DNA from: an uncultured Lachnospiraceae bacterium
Lineage (GTDB): Bacteria; Bacillota_A; Clostridia; Lachnospirales; Lachnospiraceae
Direction: 5' to 3'
NCBI GenBank assembly: GCA_910585355.1
Contig: CAJUDN010000001.1
Span: 33,005 to 67,679, forward strand
DNA: 34,675 bases
Shown here: positions 6,089-14,378 of the stretch, piece after piece
Position numbering within the stretch: position 1 is the stretch's first letter
Layout of the letters: each line of letters starts with the position of its first letter
The notes under the pieces: generated by a model
Told to the model about the DNA's origin: nothing
The model's input: the letters and a program-made list of their open reading frames with translations, nothing else
The model's database searches: none
Made by a program: the position numbers and the translations under genes

Positions 6089-8326
6089 ATGTTTAAAAGT
6101 TTTTCCATGGACCTTGCAGGCAGGACCCTCACGGTTGAAGTAGGCAGGGTAGCCAAACAGGCAAACGGTGCGGCATTCATGCATTATGGTGATACAGTTG
6201 TTCTTTCTACCGCAACTGCATCTGACAAGCCCAGGGATGGGATTGATTTCTTCCCGTTAAGCGTAGAATTTGAAGAAAAGTTATATGCTGTCGGCAAAAT
6301 TCCCGGCGGCTTTACAAAGAGAGAGGGAAAGGCATCTGAAAATGCCGTTCTCACAGCCCGTGTGATCGACAGACCCATGCGCCCGCTGTTCCCGAAGGAT
6401 TACAGAAATGACGTAACCCTGGACAATGTGGTAATGTCCGTAGATCCGGAGTGCAGCCCGGAGCTTACGGCAATGTTAGGTTCCGCCATAGCAACCAGCA
6501 TTTCTGATATTCCTTTTGACGGTCCCTGTGCGACCACGCAGGTGGGAATGATTGACGGAGAATTTATTATTAACCCCACCGCGGCCCAGAGAAAGGTTTC
6601 CGATCTTGCTTTAACGGTTGCGTCCACAAGAGAAAAGGTGATTATGATCGAGGCCGGAGCCAATGAGATTCCGGAACAGACCATGATTGACGCAATTTTT
6701 AAGGCCCACGAAGTAAATCAGGAAATTATCCGCTTTATTGACAAGATCGTTGCCGAGTGCGGCAAGGAGAAGCACTCTTATGAGAGCTGTGCAGTTCCGG
6801 AGGAGCTGTTTGCGGCTATTAAGGAGATTGTGCCGCCTGTCGAGATGGAGGAGGCCGTATTTACAGACGAGAAACAGAAGCGCGAAGAGAATATCCGTGC
6901 GATCACAGACCGTCTGGAAGAGGCTTTTGCCGAGAACGAAGAATGGCTGCCTTTCGTCGGCGACGCTGTTTACCAGTATCAGAAGAAGACCGTAAGAAAG
7001 ATGATCTTAAAAGATCATAAGCGCCCCGACGGCCGTCGGATTGATGAAATCCGTCCGCTGGCTGCGGAGGTTGATCTTTTACCGCGCGTACATGGTTCCG
7101 GTATGTTTACCCGCGGACAGACTCAGATTTTAAATGCATGTACCCTTGCTCCCCTCTCCGAGGCGCAGCGCCTTGACGGCCTTGATGAGAACGAGACCAC
7201 CAAGAGATATATGCATCATTATAATTTCCCGTCCTTCTCTGTCGGCGAGACAAAGCCGTCCAGAGGGCCGGGACGCCGTGAAATCGGCCATGGCGCTCTT
7301 GCGGAGCGCGCGCTGGTTCCGGTACTGCCCAGTGAGGAAGAATTCCCCTACGCAATCCGTACCGTTTCCGAGACAATGGAATCCAACGGTTCCACTTCCC
7401 AGGCAAGTATCTGTGCATCCTCTCTGTCCTTAATGGCGGCGGGTGTTCCGATTAAGTCTATGGTTGCAGGCATTTCCTGCGGTCTTGTGACCGGCGAGAC
7501 CGATGACGATTATCTGGTGCTGACCGATATCCAGGGCCTTGAGGATTTCTTTGGAGATATGGACTTTAAGGTGGGCGGTACCCATAAGGGCATCACTGCC
7601 ATACAGATGGATATTAAGATTCATGGCCTGACCCGTCCAATTATTGAGGAAGCCATCAGACGATGCCGCGAGGCCCGGGTTTATATTATGGATAACATCA
7701 TGGCTCCGGTAATTTCCGAGCCGAGAAAGCAGCTTTCCAAGTATGCGCCGAAGATTTCCCAGATCATGATTGATCCGGCTAAGATTGGTGATGTGGTTGG
7801 AAAACAGGGAAAAGTGATTAATGGAATTATCGCTGAGACAGACGTTAAGATTGATATTACCGACGACGGAGCCGTAAACGTATGCGGTACGGATCAGGAG
7901 ATGATCGATAAGGCCATTTCCATCATTAAGAACATTGTCACCGATGTGGAGCCTGGAATGGTTTACACCGGTAAGGTGGTACGGATCATGGAATTCGGCG
8001 CATTTGTTGAACTGGCTCCCAATAAGGACGGTATGGTTCACATTTCCAAACTGTCCGATAAGCGTGTGGCCAAGGTAGAAGATGTGGTAAACATTGGTGA
8101 TGAGGTTACCGTAAGGGTGGTGGAAGTGGACCGTATGGGAAGAATCAATCTGACCATGAGACCGGAAGATATGACCGCCGATCTGGAAAAGCTGGCCCGC
8201 CCGGAGCGCCGCGACAATGACAGGCGTGACCGCGGAAGCCGTGATAACGACAGGAGAGACCGTGGAGACAGGCGCGACCGTGGGGACAGACGGGAGCGCA
8301 GCGAGAGAAGAGAGGATAACGAGTAA
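6089..8326 (+). CDS. pnp: Polyribonucleotide nucleotidyltransferase (PNPase)
   Basis: This 745-residue enzyme degrades RNA 3' to 5' by phosphorolysis and can add 3' tails; it acts as a trimer in the cytosol. Two RNase PH domains occupy about residues 5-210 and 315-530, followed by a KH domain (about 552-612, with VVGKQGKVINGI) and an S1 domain (about 618-687). Conserved core motifs include RVIDRPMRPLFP and FPSFSVGETKPSRGPGRREI. An unusual tail of about 45 residues (from ~698) is made of Asp-Arg-Arg-Asp-Arg-Gly-type repeats, an extreme basic/acidic low-complexity extension that may bind RNA or partner proteins. The ATG follows AAGGAG by eight bases. Confidence 0.98.
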   Translation: MFKSFSMDLAGRTLTVEVGRVAKQANGAAFMHYGDTVVLSTATASDKPRDGIDFFPLSVEFEEKLYAVGKIPGGFTKREGKASENAVLTARVIDRPMRPLFPKDYRNDVTLDNVVMSVDPECSPELTAMLGSAIATSISDIPFDGPCATTQVGMIDGEFIINPTAAQRKVSDLALTVASTREKVIMIEAGANEIPEQTMIDAIFKAHEVNQEIIRFIDKIVAECGKEKHSYESCAVPEELFAAIKEIVPPVEMEEAVFTDEKQKREENIRAITDRLEEAFAENEEWLPFVGDAVYQYQKKTVRKMILKDHKRPDGRRIDEIRPLAAEVDLLPRVHGSGMFTRGQTQILNACTLAPLSEAQRLDGLDENETTKRYMHHYNFPSFSVGETKPSRGPGRREIGHGALAERALVPVLPSEEEFPYAIRTVSETMESNGSTSQASICASSLSLMAAGVPIKSMVAGISCGLVTGETDDDYLVLTDIQGLEDFFGDMDFKVGGTHKGITAIQMDIKIHGLTRPIIEEAIRRCREARVYIMDNIMAPVISEPRKQLSKYAPKISQIMIDPAKIGDVVGKQGKVINGIIAETDVKIDITDDGAVNVCGTDQEMIDKAISIIKNIVTDVEPGMVYTGKVVRIMEFGAFVELAPNKDGMVHISKLSDKRVAKVEDVVNIGDEVTVRVVEVDRMGRINLTMRPEDMTADLEKLARPERRDNDRRDRGSRDNDRRDRGDRRDRGDRRERSERREDNE

Positions 8327-8359
8327 TCGGAGTTCTGAGAAGATTATGTAAAAGTCAGG

Positions 8360-8399
8360 AAGGCCGGAAATGTTAAAAAGCATTTCCGGCCTTAATTTT
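8360..8399 (+). terminator. pnp terminator
   Basis: AAGGCCGGAAATG (8360-8372) pairs perfectly over 13 bases with CATTTCCGGCCTT (8381-8393), followed by AATTTT. This is a strong intrinsic terminator 34 bases after the pnp stop. Confidence 0.85.
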
Positions 8400-8405
8400 C
8401 GCAGG

Positions 8406-8576
8406 GCTGAACGGTTATAAGAAATGGTAACAGTTCAGCCTTGCATCTTCTTGCCCGCGTACCGCGGACAAGAAGCATCGGGCGTTCCCCCGATGTGGAA
8501 AAACAGATAAGATCAGTCTTACAAGCAAGCTTGACGCCGGATTTTATCTGTTTTTCCCTGCCCCGTGAACTGTTAC
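8406..8576. other. Multi-branched structured non-coding element
   Basis: An 11 bp perfect closing stem, GTAACAGTTCA (8427-8437) with TGAACTGTTAC (8566-8576), encloses three hairpins. These are CTTCTTG/CAAGAAG plus CGCG (8447-8475), CATCGGG/CCCGATG (8476-8495), and a 14 bp perfect stem GGAAAAACAGATAA (8497-8510) with TTATCTGTTTTTCC (8544-8557). GCTGAAC (8406-8412) can pair with GTTCAGC (8433-8439) as an alternative to the closing stem. It lies between the pnp terminator and the mgtE promoter and holds no gene. It may be a dispersed repeat of the host clade or a small RNA. Confidence 0.6.
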
Positions 8577-8606
8577 AAGAAATATTTGAAAAAAATGCTT
8601 AAGCAG

Positions 8607-8635
8607 TTGCCAAGTGGATAAAATTTACTTATAAT
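8607..8635 (+). promoter_or_regulatory. mgtE promoter
   Basis: TTGCCA (8607-8612) and a consensus TATAAT (8630-8635) are spaced by 17 bases. The transcript would begin near 8642, giving an mgtE leader of about 180 bases. Confidence 0.7.
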
Positions 8636-8665
8636 GAGGAGTAGACCAGAAAAGAAGGGAAGTGA

Positions 8666-8815
8666 ACACATAATGGAAGGTCGAAGTCGTAAGATGGAGG
8701 CGGATGCCCACCCGGAACCTGAGGCAATAGACATATTGGTGCGCGGCCATTATGTGTATTGCCGTTCTTGATGGACGTTCTGTCTCCATGCCTGAAATGA
8801 ATGGAAATGGAGGAG
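8666..8815 (+). promoter_or_regulatory. mgtE leader with alternative hairpins at the ribosome binding site
   Basis: ACACATAATGG (8666-8676) pairs perfectly with CCATTATGTGT (8747-8757), closing a domain that coincides with the upstream ORF. After it, ATGGA (8771-8775) can pair with TCCAT (8785-8789), or CTCCAT (8784-8789) can pair with ATGGAG (8807-8812). The second choice hides part of the mgtE Shine-Dalgarno sequence GGAGGAG (8809-8815). The two hairpins share 8785-8789 and exclude each other, which is riboswitch-like or attenuator-like logic. I do not recognise the Mg2+ M-box consensus here. Confidence 0.5.
8673..8771 (+). CDS. Upstream leader peptide of mgtE (32 codons)
   Basis: An ATG at 8673 opens a 32-codon frame ending in TGA at 8769-8771, 49 bases before the mgtE ATG. 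A weak site (AAGGGA) lies about 12 bases upstream. The peptide contains MEADAHPEPEAID, an alternation of acidic residues and prolines. In E. coli, the MgtL leader peptide (starting MEPDP) uses this kind of sequence to destabilise translating ribosomes at low Mg2+ and so switch on mgtA. The stop codon overlaps the first base of the anti-sequestering hairpin, so translation of this frame could choose between the two mgtE hairpins. Expression and function are inference; it could also be a chance frame. Confidence 0.4.
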   Translation: MEGRSRKMEADAHPEPEAIDILVRGHYVYCRS

Positions 8816-8820
8816 AAGCG

Positions 8821-10188
8821 ATGTCGAATGAATTTGATGAGTCAGTTGACATGGAGGAGCTTCTTAAGCTGGCGGAGGAAAAGAAATACCGCCAGCTTAA
8901 GGTTGCCCTCTTAGAGTTAAATGAGGTAGATATTGCCACATTTATTGAGGAACTGGATTCGGAGCGGACGGTTGTGGTATTCCGTATGCTGCCGAAGGCC
9001 CTGGCAACAGATGTGTTTGCGGAACTTCCGGTGGAAACGCAGACGCATATTATTAACAGTATCACCGACAAGGAGCTTTCTGAAATCGTGGAGGAGCTCT
9101 ACGTGGACGATGCGGTGGATATGCTGGAAGAACTTCCGGCCACCGTGGTCCGCCGTGTTCTTCAAAATACGACAGCGGACACGAGAAAATTAATCAACCA
9201 GTTTCTGAATTATCCGGAAAACAGCGCGGGAAGTATTATGACTGCCGAGTATGTGGGCTTAAAAAAGAACATGACGGTGGAGCAGTCCTTTGCCTACATC
9301 AGGCGCCATGGAATTGATTCGGAGACCATTTACACCTGCTATGTGATGGATGAAAAGCGCCAGCTGGAAGGCGTGGTTACCGTTAAGGACCTGTTAATGA
9401 ACCCCTATGAGACAAAGGTGGGGGACATTATGGATACCCATGTGATCAAGGTTGTTACCACGGACGACCAGGAGGAGGCGGCGGATACCATGAGCCGCTA
9501 TGGTCTTTTGTGTCTCCCGGTGGTGGACAGGGAAGGGCGGCTTGTGGGTATCATTACCGTCGACGATGTGATGGAGGTTATAGAAGAGGAGGCCACTGAG
9601 GACTTCGAAAAGATGGCCGCCATGCTTCCCAGTGAAAAGCCCTATCTGAAAACAAGCGTGTTCCAGCTTGCCAGAAACAGGATTCCCTGGCTGCTTATTT
9701 TAATGCTGTCCAGCACCATCACCGGAGGGATTCTTGTGAAATATGAAAACGCCTTTGCGGCGATTCCCCTTCTGGTCAGTTTTATCCCCATGCTCATGGA
9801 TACGGGAGGAAACTCGGGAAGCCAGAGCAGTACCATGATTATCCGTGGTATGGCCGTGGGGGAAATTGAGCCGGCAGATATTCTAAAGGTGGTCTGGAAG
9901 GAGCTCCGCGTCGGAATGATGGTTGGCGTGGTCCTGGCTGTGGTGAATTTTGTGCGGCTGATGATTCAGTACCCCGGCAACACGATGATCTGCCTGACCG
10001 TGGTGCTCAGCGTATTCTGCACAGTGGTTGTGGCCAAGACCATCGGATGTACGCTGCCTATTGGCGCGAAGGTATTAAAGTTAGACCCGGCGATTATGGC
10101 ATCTCCGATGATTACAACCATTGTGGATGCCGTAAGTCTTATGGTATATTTCAACCTGGCCTGTCATCTGCTTAATATGGCTGTTTAG
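8821..10188 (+). CDS. mgtE: Magnesium transporter MgtE
   Basis: This 455-residue protein is a complete MgtE Mg2+ channel/transporter. It has a helical N domain (about 20-130), two CBS domains (about 135-190 and 200-258) that sense cytosolic Mg2+ in known MgtE proteins, and a membrane domain of five helices from about residue 285. Family signatures are DTGGNSGSQSSTMIIRGMA and, in the last part, PAIMASPMITTIVDAV, whose Asp lines the ion pore in characterised homologues. The start at 8821 is chosen because GGAGGAG lies five bases upstream; a longer in-frame start at 8752 lies inside the leader structure and has no ribosome binding site. Expression is probably controlled by the long structured leader. 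Confidence 0.95.
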   Translation: MSNEFDESVDMEELLKLAEEKKYRQLKVALLELNEVDIATFIEELDSERTVVVFRMLPKALATDVFAELPVETQTHIINSITDKELSEIVEELYVDDAVDMLEELPATVVRRVLQNTTADTRKLINQFLNYPENSAGSIMTAEYVGLKKNMTVEQSFAYIRRHGIDSETIYTCYVMDEKRQLEGVVTVKDLLMNPYETKVGDIMDTHVIKVVTTDDQEEAADTMSRYGLLCLPVVDREGRLVGIITVDDVMEVIEEEATEDFEKMAAMLPSEKPYLKTSVFQLARNRIPWLLILMLSSTITGGILVKYENAFAAIPLLVSFIPMLMDTGGNSGSQSSTMIIRGMAVGEIEPADILKVVWKELRVGMMVGVVLAVVNFVRLMIQYPGNTMICLTVVLSVFCTVVVAKTIGCTLPIGAKVLKLDPAIMASPMITTIVDAVSLMVYFNLACHLLNMAV

Positions 10189-10204
10189 GCAGACCGGAGG
10201 AGCA

Positions 10205-10264
10205 GCGGCCGTTTTGTTTTTGCGGCCTGCGCGGGGATATGTGAGGGCCCGCCAAAACGGCCGC
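10205..10264 (+). other. Strong hairpin between mgtE and gltX
   Basis: GCGGCCGTTTTG (10205-10216) pairs perfectly over 12 bases with CAAAACGGCCGC (10253-10264), and GCGGG/CCCGC (10231-10235 with 10248-10252) pair inside. No T-run follows, so it is not a standard terminator. It ends 16 bases before the gltX ribosome binding site, and I see no good separate promoter for gltX. It may tune readthrough or mRNA processing between the two genes. Confidence 0.5.
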
Positions 10265-10291
10265 AAAGAATATAATAACAGGAGAAAAAAT

Positions 10292-11743
10292 ATGGGAAAA
10301 GTAAGGACAAGATTTGCACCCAGCCCCACCGGCCGGATGCATGTGGGAAATTTGAGAACGGCTCTTTACACGTATCTGATTGCAAAACACGAGAACGGGG
10401 ATTTTATTCTCCGCATTGAGGATACCGACCAGGAGCGCTATGTGGAAGGCGCGGAGGAGATCATTTACCGCACTTTGGCAAAGACGGGCCTGATTCATGA
10501 TGAAGGACCTGATAAGGACAAAGGCTATGGCCCCTATGTTCAGAGCGACCGCCAGAAGGCCGGAATTTATATGGAATACGCAAAGAAGCTGGTGGACAAA
10601 GGCGAAGCCTATTACTGCTTCTGTACCCAGGAAAGACTGGAGTCCTTAAAGAAAAATGTAAACGGCGAAGAGATCATGGTATATGATAAGCACTGCCTAA
10701 GCCTCACAAAGGAGGAGGTGGAGGCAAACCTAAAGGCAGGAATGCCCTTTGTCATCCGCCAGAATAACCCCAGGGAAGGAACCACTACCTTCCATGATGA
10801 CATCTACGGGGACATCCGTGTGGACAATGCAGAGCTGGATGACATGGTACTGATCAAATCTGACGGATATCCCACGTACAATTTTGCCAATGTGGTAGAT
10901 GACCATCTGATGGGAATTACTCATGTGGTACGAGGAAATGAATATCTGTCTTCCGCCCCCAAGTACAACCGCTTATATGAGGCTTTCGGATGGGAGGTTC
11001 CTATTTATGTTCACTGTCCCACCATCACCAACGAAGAACATAAAAAATTAAGTAAGAGAAGCGGCCACTCTTCTTTTGAGGACTTGCAGGAGCAGGGTTT
11101 TCTGACGGAGGCAGTAGTGAATTTTGTTGCTCTTCTTGGCTGGTCTCCTGCCGGAAATGAAGAGTTCTTTACCCTGGAAGAGCTGGTAAAGGAATTTGAT
11201 TATCATAATATGAGCAAATCCCCGGCTGTTTTTGATATGACAAAGCTCCGCTGGATGAATGGCGAATACTTAAAGAAGATGGATGCGGACCGCTTTTATG
11301 AGATTGCGGAGCCTTATCTTAAGAAGGTCATTAAAAAACCTCTGGATCTTAAGAAGATCGCGGCCATGGTAAAGACAAGAATTGAAGTGCTGCCGGAGAT
11401 TGAGAGCCAGGTGGATTTCTTTGAGACCCTGCCGGAATATGACCCGGAGATGTACATCCATAAAAAGATGAAGACCAACCGGGAAACTTCTCTGGAAACC
11501 TTAAAGGAAGTGCTTCCGATTTTGGAGGCCCAGGGGGACTACTCTAATGATGCTCTCTATGAGGCGCTTTCGAAATATGTGTCGGAAGAGAATGTTAAGA
11601 CTGGCTTTGTGATGTGGCCCATCCGTACAGCCGTATCCGGAAAGCAGATGACTCCGGCCGGCGCAACGGAGATTATGGAGATTATCGGAAAAGAGGAGTC
11701 CATTGCGAGAATCAAAAAGGGCATCGCGCTTTTAGAGGCATAA
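10292..11743 (+). CDS. gltX: Glutamyl-tRNA synthetase
   Basis: This 483-residue class I synthetase charges tRNA with glutamate. The ATP-binding HIGH motif appears as HVGN (residues 17-20, in FAPSPTGRMHVGNLRTAL) and the KMSKS motif as KLSKR near residue 252, followed by SGHSSFEDL. The C-terminal anticodon-binding helical domain is present and ends normally. In Firmicutes such enzymes are often non-discriminating and also charge tRNA-Gln for later amidation; this cannot be read directly from the sequence. The start ATG follows GGAG with a suitable gap. The gene lies about 100 bases after mgtE, behind a perfect hairpin. Confidence 0.96.
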   Translation: MGKVRTRFAPSPTGRMHVGNLRTALYTYLIAKHENGDFILRIEDTDQERYVEGAEEIIYRTLAKTGLIHDEGPDKDKGYGPYVQSDRQKAGIYMEYAKKLVDKGEAYYCFCTQERLESLKKNVNGEEIMVYDKHCLSLTKEEVEANLKAGMPFVIRQNNPREGTTTFHDDIYGDIRVDNAELDDMVLIKSDGYPTYNFANVVDDHLMGITHVVRGNEYLSSAPKYNRLYEAFGWEVPIYVHCPTITNEEHKKLSKRSGHSSFEDLQEQGFLTEAVVNFVALLGWSPAGNEEFFTLEELVKEFDYHNMSKSPAVFDMTKLRWMNGEYLKKMDADRFYEIAEPYLKKVIKKPLDLKKIAAMVKTRIEVLPEIESQVDFFETLPEYDPEMYIHKKMKTNRETSLETLKEVLPILEAQGDYSNDALYEALSKYVSEENVKTGFVMWPIRTAVSGKQMTPAGATEIMEIIGKEESIARIKKGIALLEA

Positions 11744-11772
11744 ATAAAGTGAGACGCCGGAATATATATTCA

Positions 11773-11786
11773 TGTATCATGATACA
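11773..11786. promoter_or_regulatory. 14 bp perfect palindrome before the helicase gene
   Basis: TGTATCATGATACA is a perfect palindrome 48 bases before the helicase start, and a related half-site (TTATCATGAAA) follows about 5 bases later. It could be an operator for a dimeric repressor. It does not match the Firmicute LexA box (CGAAC with GTTCG). Confidence 0.3.
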
Positions 11787-11833
11787 TTCATTTATCATGA
11801 AACCCACTGTGAATAAGGAAAGTACAAGTTACA

Positions 11834-13720
11834 ATGGAGTTTAGCAGTGCACAAAAATCGGCGCTTTCCCATAAGGACGGTCCGATGATGGTTCTGGCCG
11901 GGCCCGGTTCGGGAAAGACCACTGTAATTACACACAGGATAAAAAGATTGCTGGAGCAGGGCGTAAGCCCCTCCGGCATTCTTGTGATTACCTTTACGAA
12001 GGCGGCGGCAAGGGAAATGAAGGAACGGTTTTCCAGCCTGATGAGGCAGGGCGTCTGTCAGGGAGAAAGAGAGGACTGGTCAAGGGTAAGTTTTGGGACC
12101 TTTCATGCCATCTTCTACCAGATTTTAAAGCTTGCCTATGGGTTTCAGGCGGGGAGCGTGCTGGGGGAAGAGGAAAAACGGCGGTTTTTTAAGGAATACA
12201 TAGGGCAGTCAGAGCTTGAAGTGGAGGACGAGGGAGAGTTTATCGCCTCCCTGATGAATGAGATCAGCTATGTGAAGGGGAACCGCCTGGACCTTAACTG
12301 TTATTACTCCAGAAACTGCCCGGAGGAATGGTTTAAAAAGCTGTATCAGGGATATGAGGATATGCTGAGAAGCATGGGAAAGATCGACTTTGACGACATC
12401 CTGACCATGTGTTATGACCTGTTTACGGAAAGAAAGGATATTCTTAAGGCATGGCAGAGGAAATACCGTTATATTCTGGTGGACGAGTTCCAGGACATCA
12501 ACCGGATTCAGTATGAGATTGTGAAGATGTTAGCAAAACCGGAGAACAACCTGTTCATTGTCGGGGACGACGACCAGTCCATCTACAGATTCCGCGGGGC
12601 AAGGCCGGAAATTATGCTGGGTTTTGAAAAAGATTTTCCGGGAACAAAGCGGGTGCTTCTGGCGGAAAATTATCGCTCCTCCAGGGAAATTGTGGAGGCC
12701 TCCCTCCGGCTGATTTCCCATAACCGGGTGCGGTATGTAAAGGAGCTGATTCCTGTTCATGGCCAGGGCCGGCCGGCGGACGTGGTTATTTACGAAAACC
12801 CGCTTCAGGAAACCGGGCAGGTAGCGAGGAAAATCAGACAGTATGCCGAAGCCGGATATGGATATGGGGATATGGCGGTTTTGTTCCGTACCGGGAACGC
12901 CTCCGGGCTTCTGGCGGAAAAGCTTATGGAATACAATATTCCCTTTTTCATGCGGGATGTATTTCCAAGCCTGTACAGCCATTGGATTGCCAGAGATTTC
13001 TTTTCTTATCTGACTCTGGGAATGGGGAGAAGGAAGAGGAGTGATTTTTTCCGGATTATGAACCGCCCCAGACGGTATCTGAGCCGGGACGCCTTCGAGA
13101 GCGCCGAGGTTTCTCTGGATGCGGTGAGATCTTTTTATCAGGATAAGGAATGGATGGAAGAGAGAATTTGCGACCTGGAAGGCGATATAAGGACCATAGG
13201 CAGGTTAAATCCTAAGGCGGCCATCCAGTATATCAGAAAATCCGTGGGCTATGATGAATATTTGAAAGAATATGCGGAATTTCGCAGGATGAAGCCGGAA
13301 GAGCTCTTTGAAATCGCGGACCGTCTGATAGAGAGCGCGGACGGATTCCGGACAGCCGGGGAGTGGATGGAGCATGTCAGGCAGTATGAGGAGACCTTAA
13401 AGCAGCAGAAAGCAACGGAAAAAGAGCCTGCAGGACCGTCGGTGACCCTGTCTACCATGCACAGCGCCAAGGGACTGGAATATGCGGTGGTGTTTCTTGT
13501 CGATGCCAACGAGGGAGCATCTCCCCACCATAAGGCAAAGCTTCCGGAGGATATTGAGGAGGAACGGCGCCTGTTTTATGTGGCCATGACAAGGGCGAAG
13601 GAGCGGTTACATATCTGTGCTGTTCGGGAGCGCTACCACAGAAGGCAGGAGATTTCCAGGTTTGTGGGGGAATGTATGCCGGTGTCCGGCCAGGATTGTG
13701 GTTTCGTGCGGACAGAATAA
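11834..13720 (+). CDS. UvrD/PcrA-like superfamily 1 DNA helicase
   Basis: This 628-residue ATP-dependent helicase translocates 3' to 5' on single-stranded DNA, by family knowledge. Motifs in order are the Walker A GPGSGKTT (23-30), Walker B with VDEFQD (near 217), VGDDDQSIYRFRGA, AENYRSS, then TMHSAKGLEY and EERRLFYVAMTRAKERL. It is about 100 residues shorter than typical PcrA and lacks the usual C-terminal extension, so it is probably a second, accessory UvrD-like protein. The ATG follows AAGGAAA at a long spacing. Its stop codon overlaps the ribosome binding site of cobO, so the two genes are probably cotranscribed and partly coupled. Confidence 0.92.
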   Translation: MEFSSAQKSALSHKDGPMMVLAGPGSGKTTVITHRIKRLLEQGVSPSGILVITFTKAAAREMKERFSSLMRQGVCQGEREDWSRVSFGTFHAIFYQILKLAYGFQAGSVLGEEEKRRFFKEYIGQSELEVEDEGEFIASLMNEISYVKGNRLDLNCYYSRNCPEEWFKKLYQGYEDMLRSMGKIDFDDILTMCYDLFTERKDILKAWQRKYRYILVDEFQDINRIQYEIVKMLAKPENNLFIVGDDDQSIYRFRGARPEIMLGFEKDFPGTKRVLLAENYRSSREIVEASLRLISHNRVRYVKELIPVHGQGRPADVVIYENPLQETGQVARKIRQYAEAGYGYGDMAVLFRTGNASGLLAEKLMEYNIPFFMRDVFPSLYSHWIARDFFSYLTLGMGRRKRSDFFRIMNRPRRYLSRDAFESAEVSLDAVRSFYQDKEWMEERICDLEGDIRTIGRLNPKAAIQYIRKSVGYDEYLKEYAEFRRMKPEELFEIADRLIESADGFRTAGEWMEHVRQYEETLKQQKATEKEPAGPSVTLSTMHSAKGLEYAVVFLVDANEGASPHHKAKLPEDIEEERRLFYVAMTRAKERLHICAVRERYHRRQEISRFVGECMPVSGQDCGFVRTE

Positions 13721-13732
13721 GGAGGAGACGAC

Positions 13733-14248
13733 ATGGGATGCATCCATATCTATTGCGGCGACGGGAAGGGAAAAACCAGTGCGGCTGTGGGACAAGCTGT
13801 CAGGGCGGCGGGAAGAGGAAAAAAAATTGCCGTAGCCCGCTTTTTAAAAACGGATGATTCCGGAGAGGTGGAAGGTTTAAAAGCAATTCCGCAGATTACG
13901 GTACTTCCCTGCGAAAGAGTCTTCGGCTTTGTGTCCGCCATGGACGAACAGACCAGAAAGGAGGCGGCGGCTTACAATCTGGAATTGTTTGAGAAAGCCG
14001 TTTCCCTGGCAGAAACGGCCGACATGGTGGTGTTAGATGAGATTATGGCGGCCATAACTTACGGGATGGTTCCTGAAAAAAGAGTGGAGGAGTTTTTAAA
14101 AAACAGGCCCAAAGCTCTGGAGGTGGTCATGACCGGAAGAGATCCGTCAAAGCTTCTGCTTTCCATGGCGGACTATGTGTCGGAAGTTAAAAAGGTGAAG
14201 CATCCTTACGACAGGGGGATTCCAGCAAGAAAGGGAATTGAGTATTGA
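13733..14248 (+). CDS. cobO: Cob(I)alamin/cob(I)yrinate adenosyltransferase (CobO/BtuR family)
   Basis: This 171-residue enzyme transfers the 5'-deoxyadenosyl group of ATP to reduced corrinoids, making coenzyme B12 forms. The P-loop GDGKGKTSAA (9-18), the VVLDEIMAAITYGMV stretch and VMTGRDPSKLLLSMADYVSEV are diagnostic of the CobA/CobO/BtuR family. The ATG follows GGAGGAG by six bases. It is coupled to the upstream helicase gene and not near other cobalamin genes in this window, so it may serve salvage or a B12-dependent pathway elsewhere. No cobalamin riboswitch is visible upstream. Confidence 0.93.
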   Translation: MGCIHIYCGDGKGKTSAAVGQAVRAAGRGKKIAVARFLKTDDSGEVEGLKAIPQITVLPCERVFGFVSAMDEQTRKEAAAYNLELFEKAVSLAETADMVVLDEIMAAITYGMVPEKRVEEFLKNRPKALEVVMTGRDPSKLLLSMADYVSEVKKVKHPYDRGIPARKGIEY

Positions 14249-14310
14249 TTTTTGATGGGTTTACTGATATGCTTATTCAGGACAGACTGAAACAGAGCGC
14301 AGATATGCCA

Positions 14311-14359
14311 GTACACCCGTGTACAGTCAGTGCGCCCAAATCAACAGCTTATATTTGGG
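14311..14359 (+). other. Two small hairpins in the cobO-DUF1292 gap
   Basis: GTACAC (14311-14316) pairs with GTGTAC (14319-14324) around only two unpaired bases, so it is more likely a DNA palindrome. CCCAAAT (14335-14341) pairs with ATTTGGG (14353-14359) just before the DUF1292 ribosome binding site. No terminator T-run is present. The function is unknown. Confidence 0.3.
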
Positions 14360-14378
14360 AAAAAGAGAGGAAAAAGTG

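Noticed and set aside
7430..8383. A 317-codon open frame on the minus strand inside pnp
   Set aside because: It is antisense to the conserved pnp coding sequence, has no ribosome binding site, and its translation has no recognisable family. It is a by-product of pnp codon bias.
8642..8820. M-box (ykoK) Mg2+ riboswitch upstream of mgtE
   Set aside because: Conserved M-box stretches such as the GGTGAGGCTCCT start and the long CGCTGCTGCC segment are not visible. A model search would settle it.
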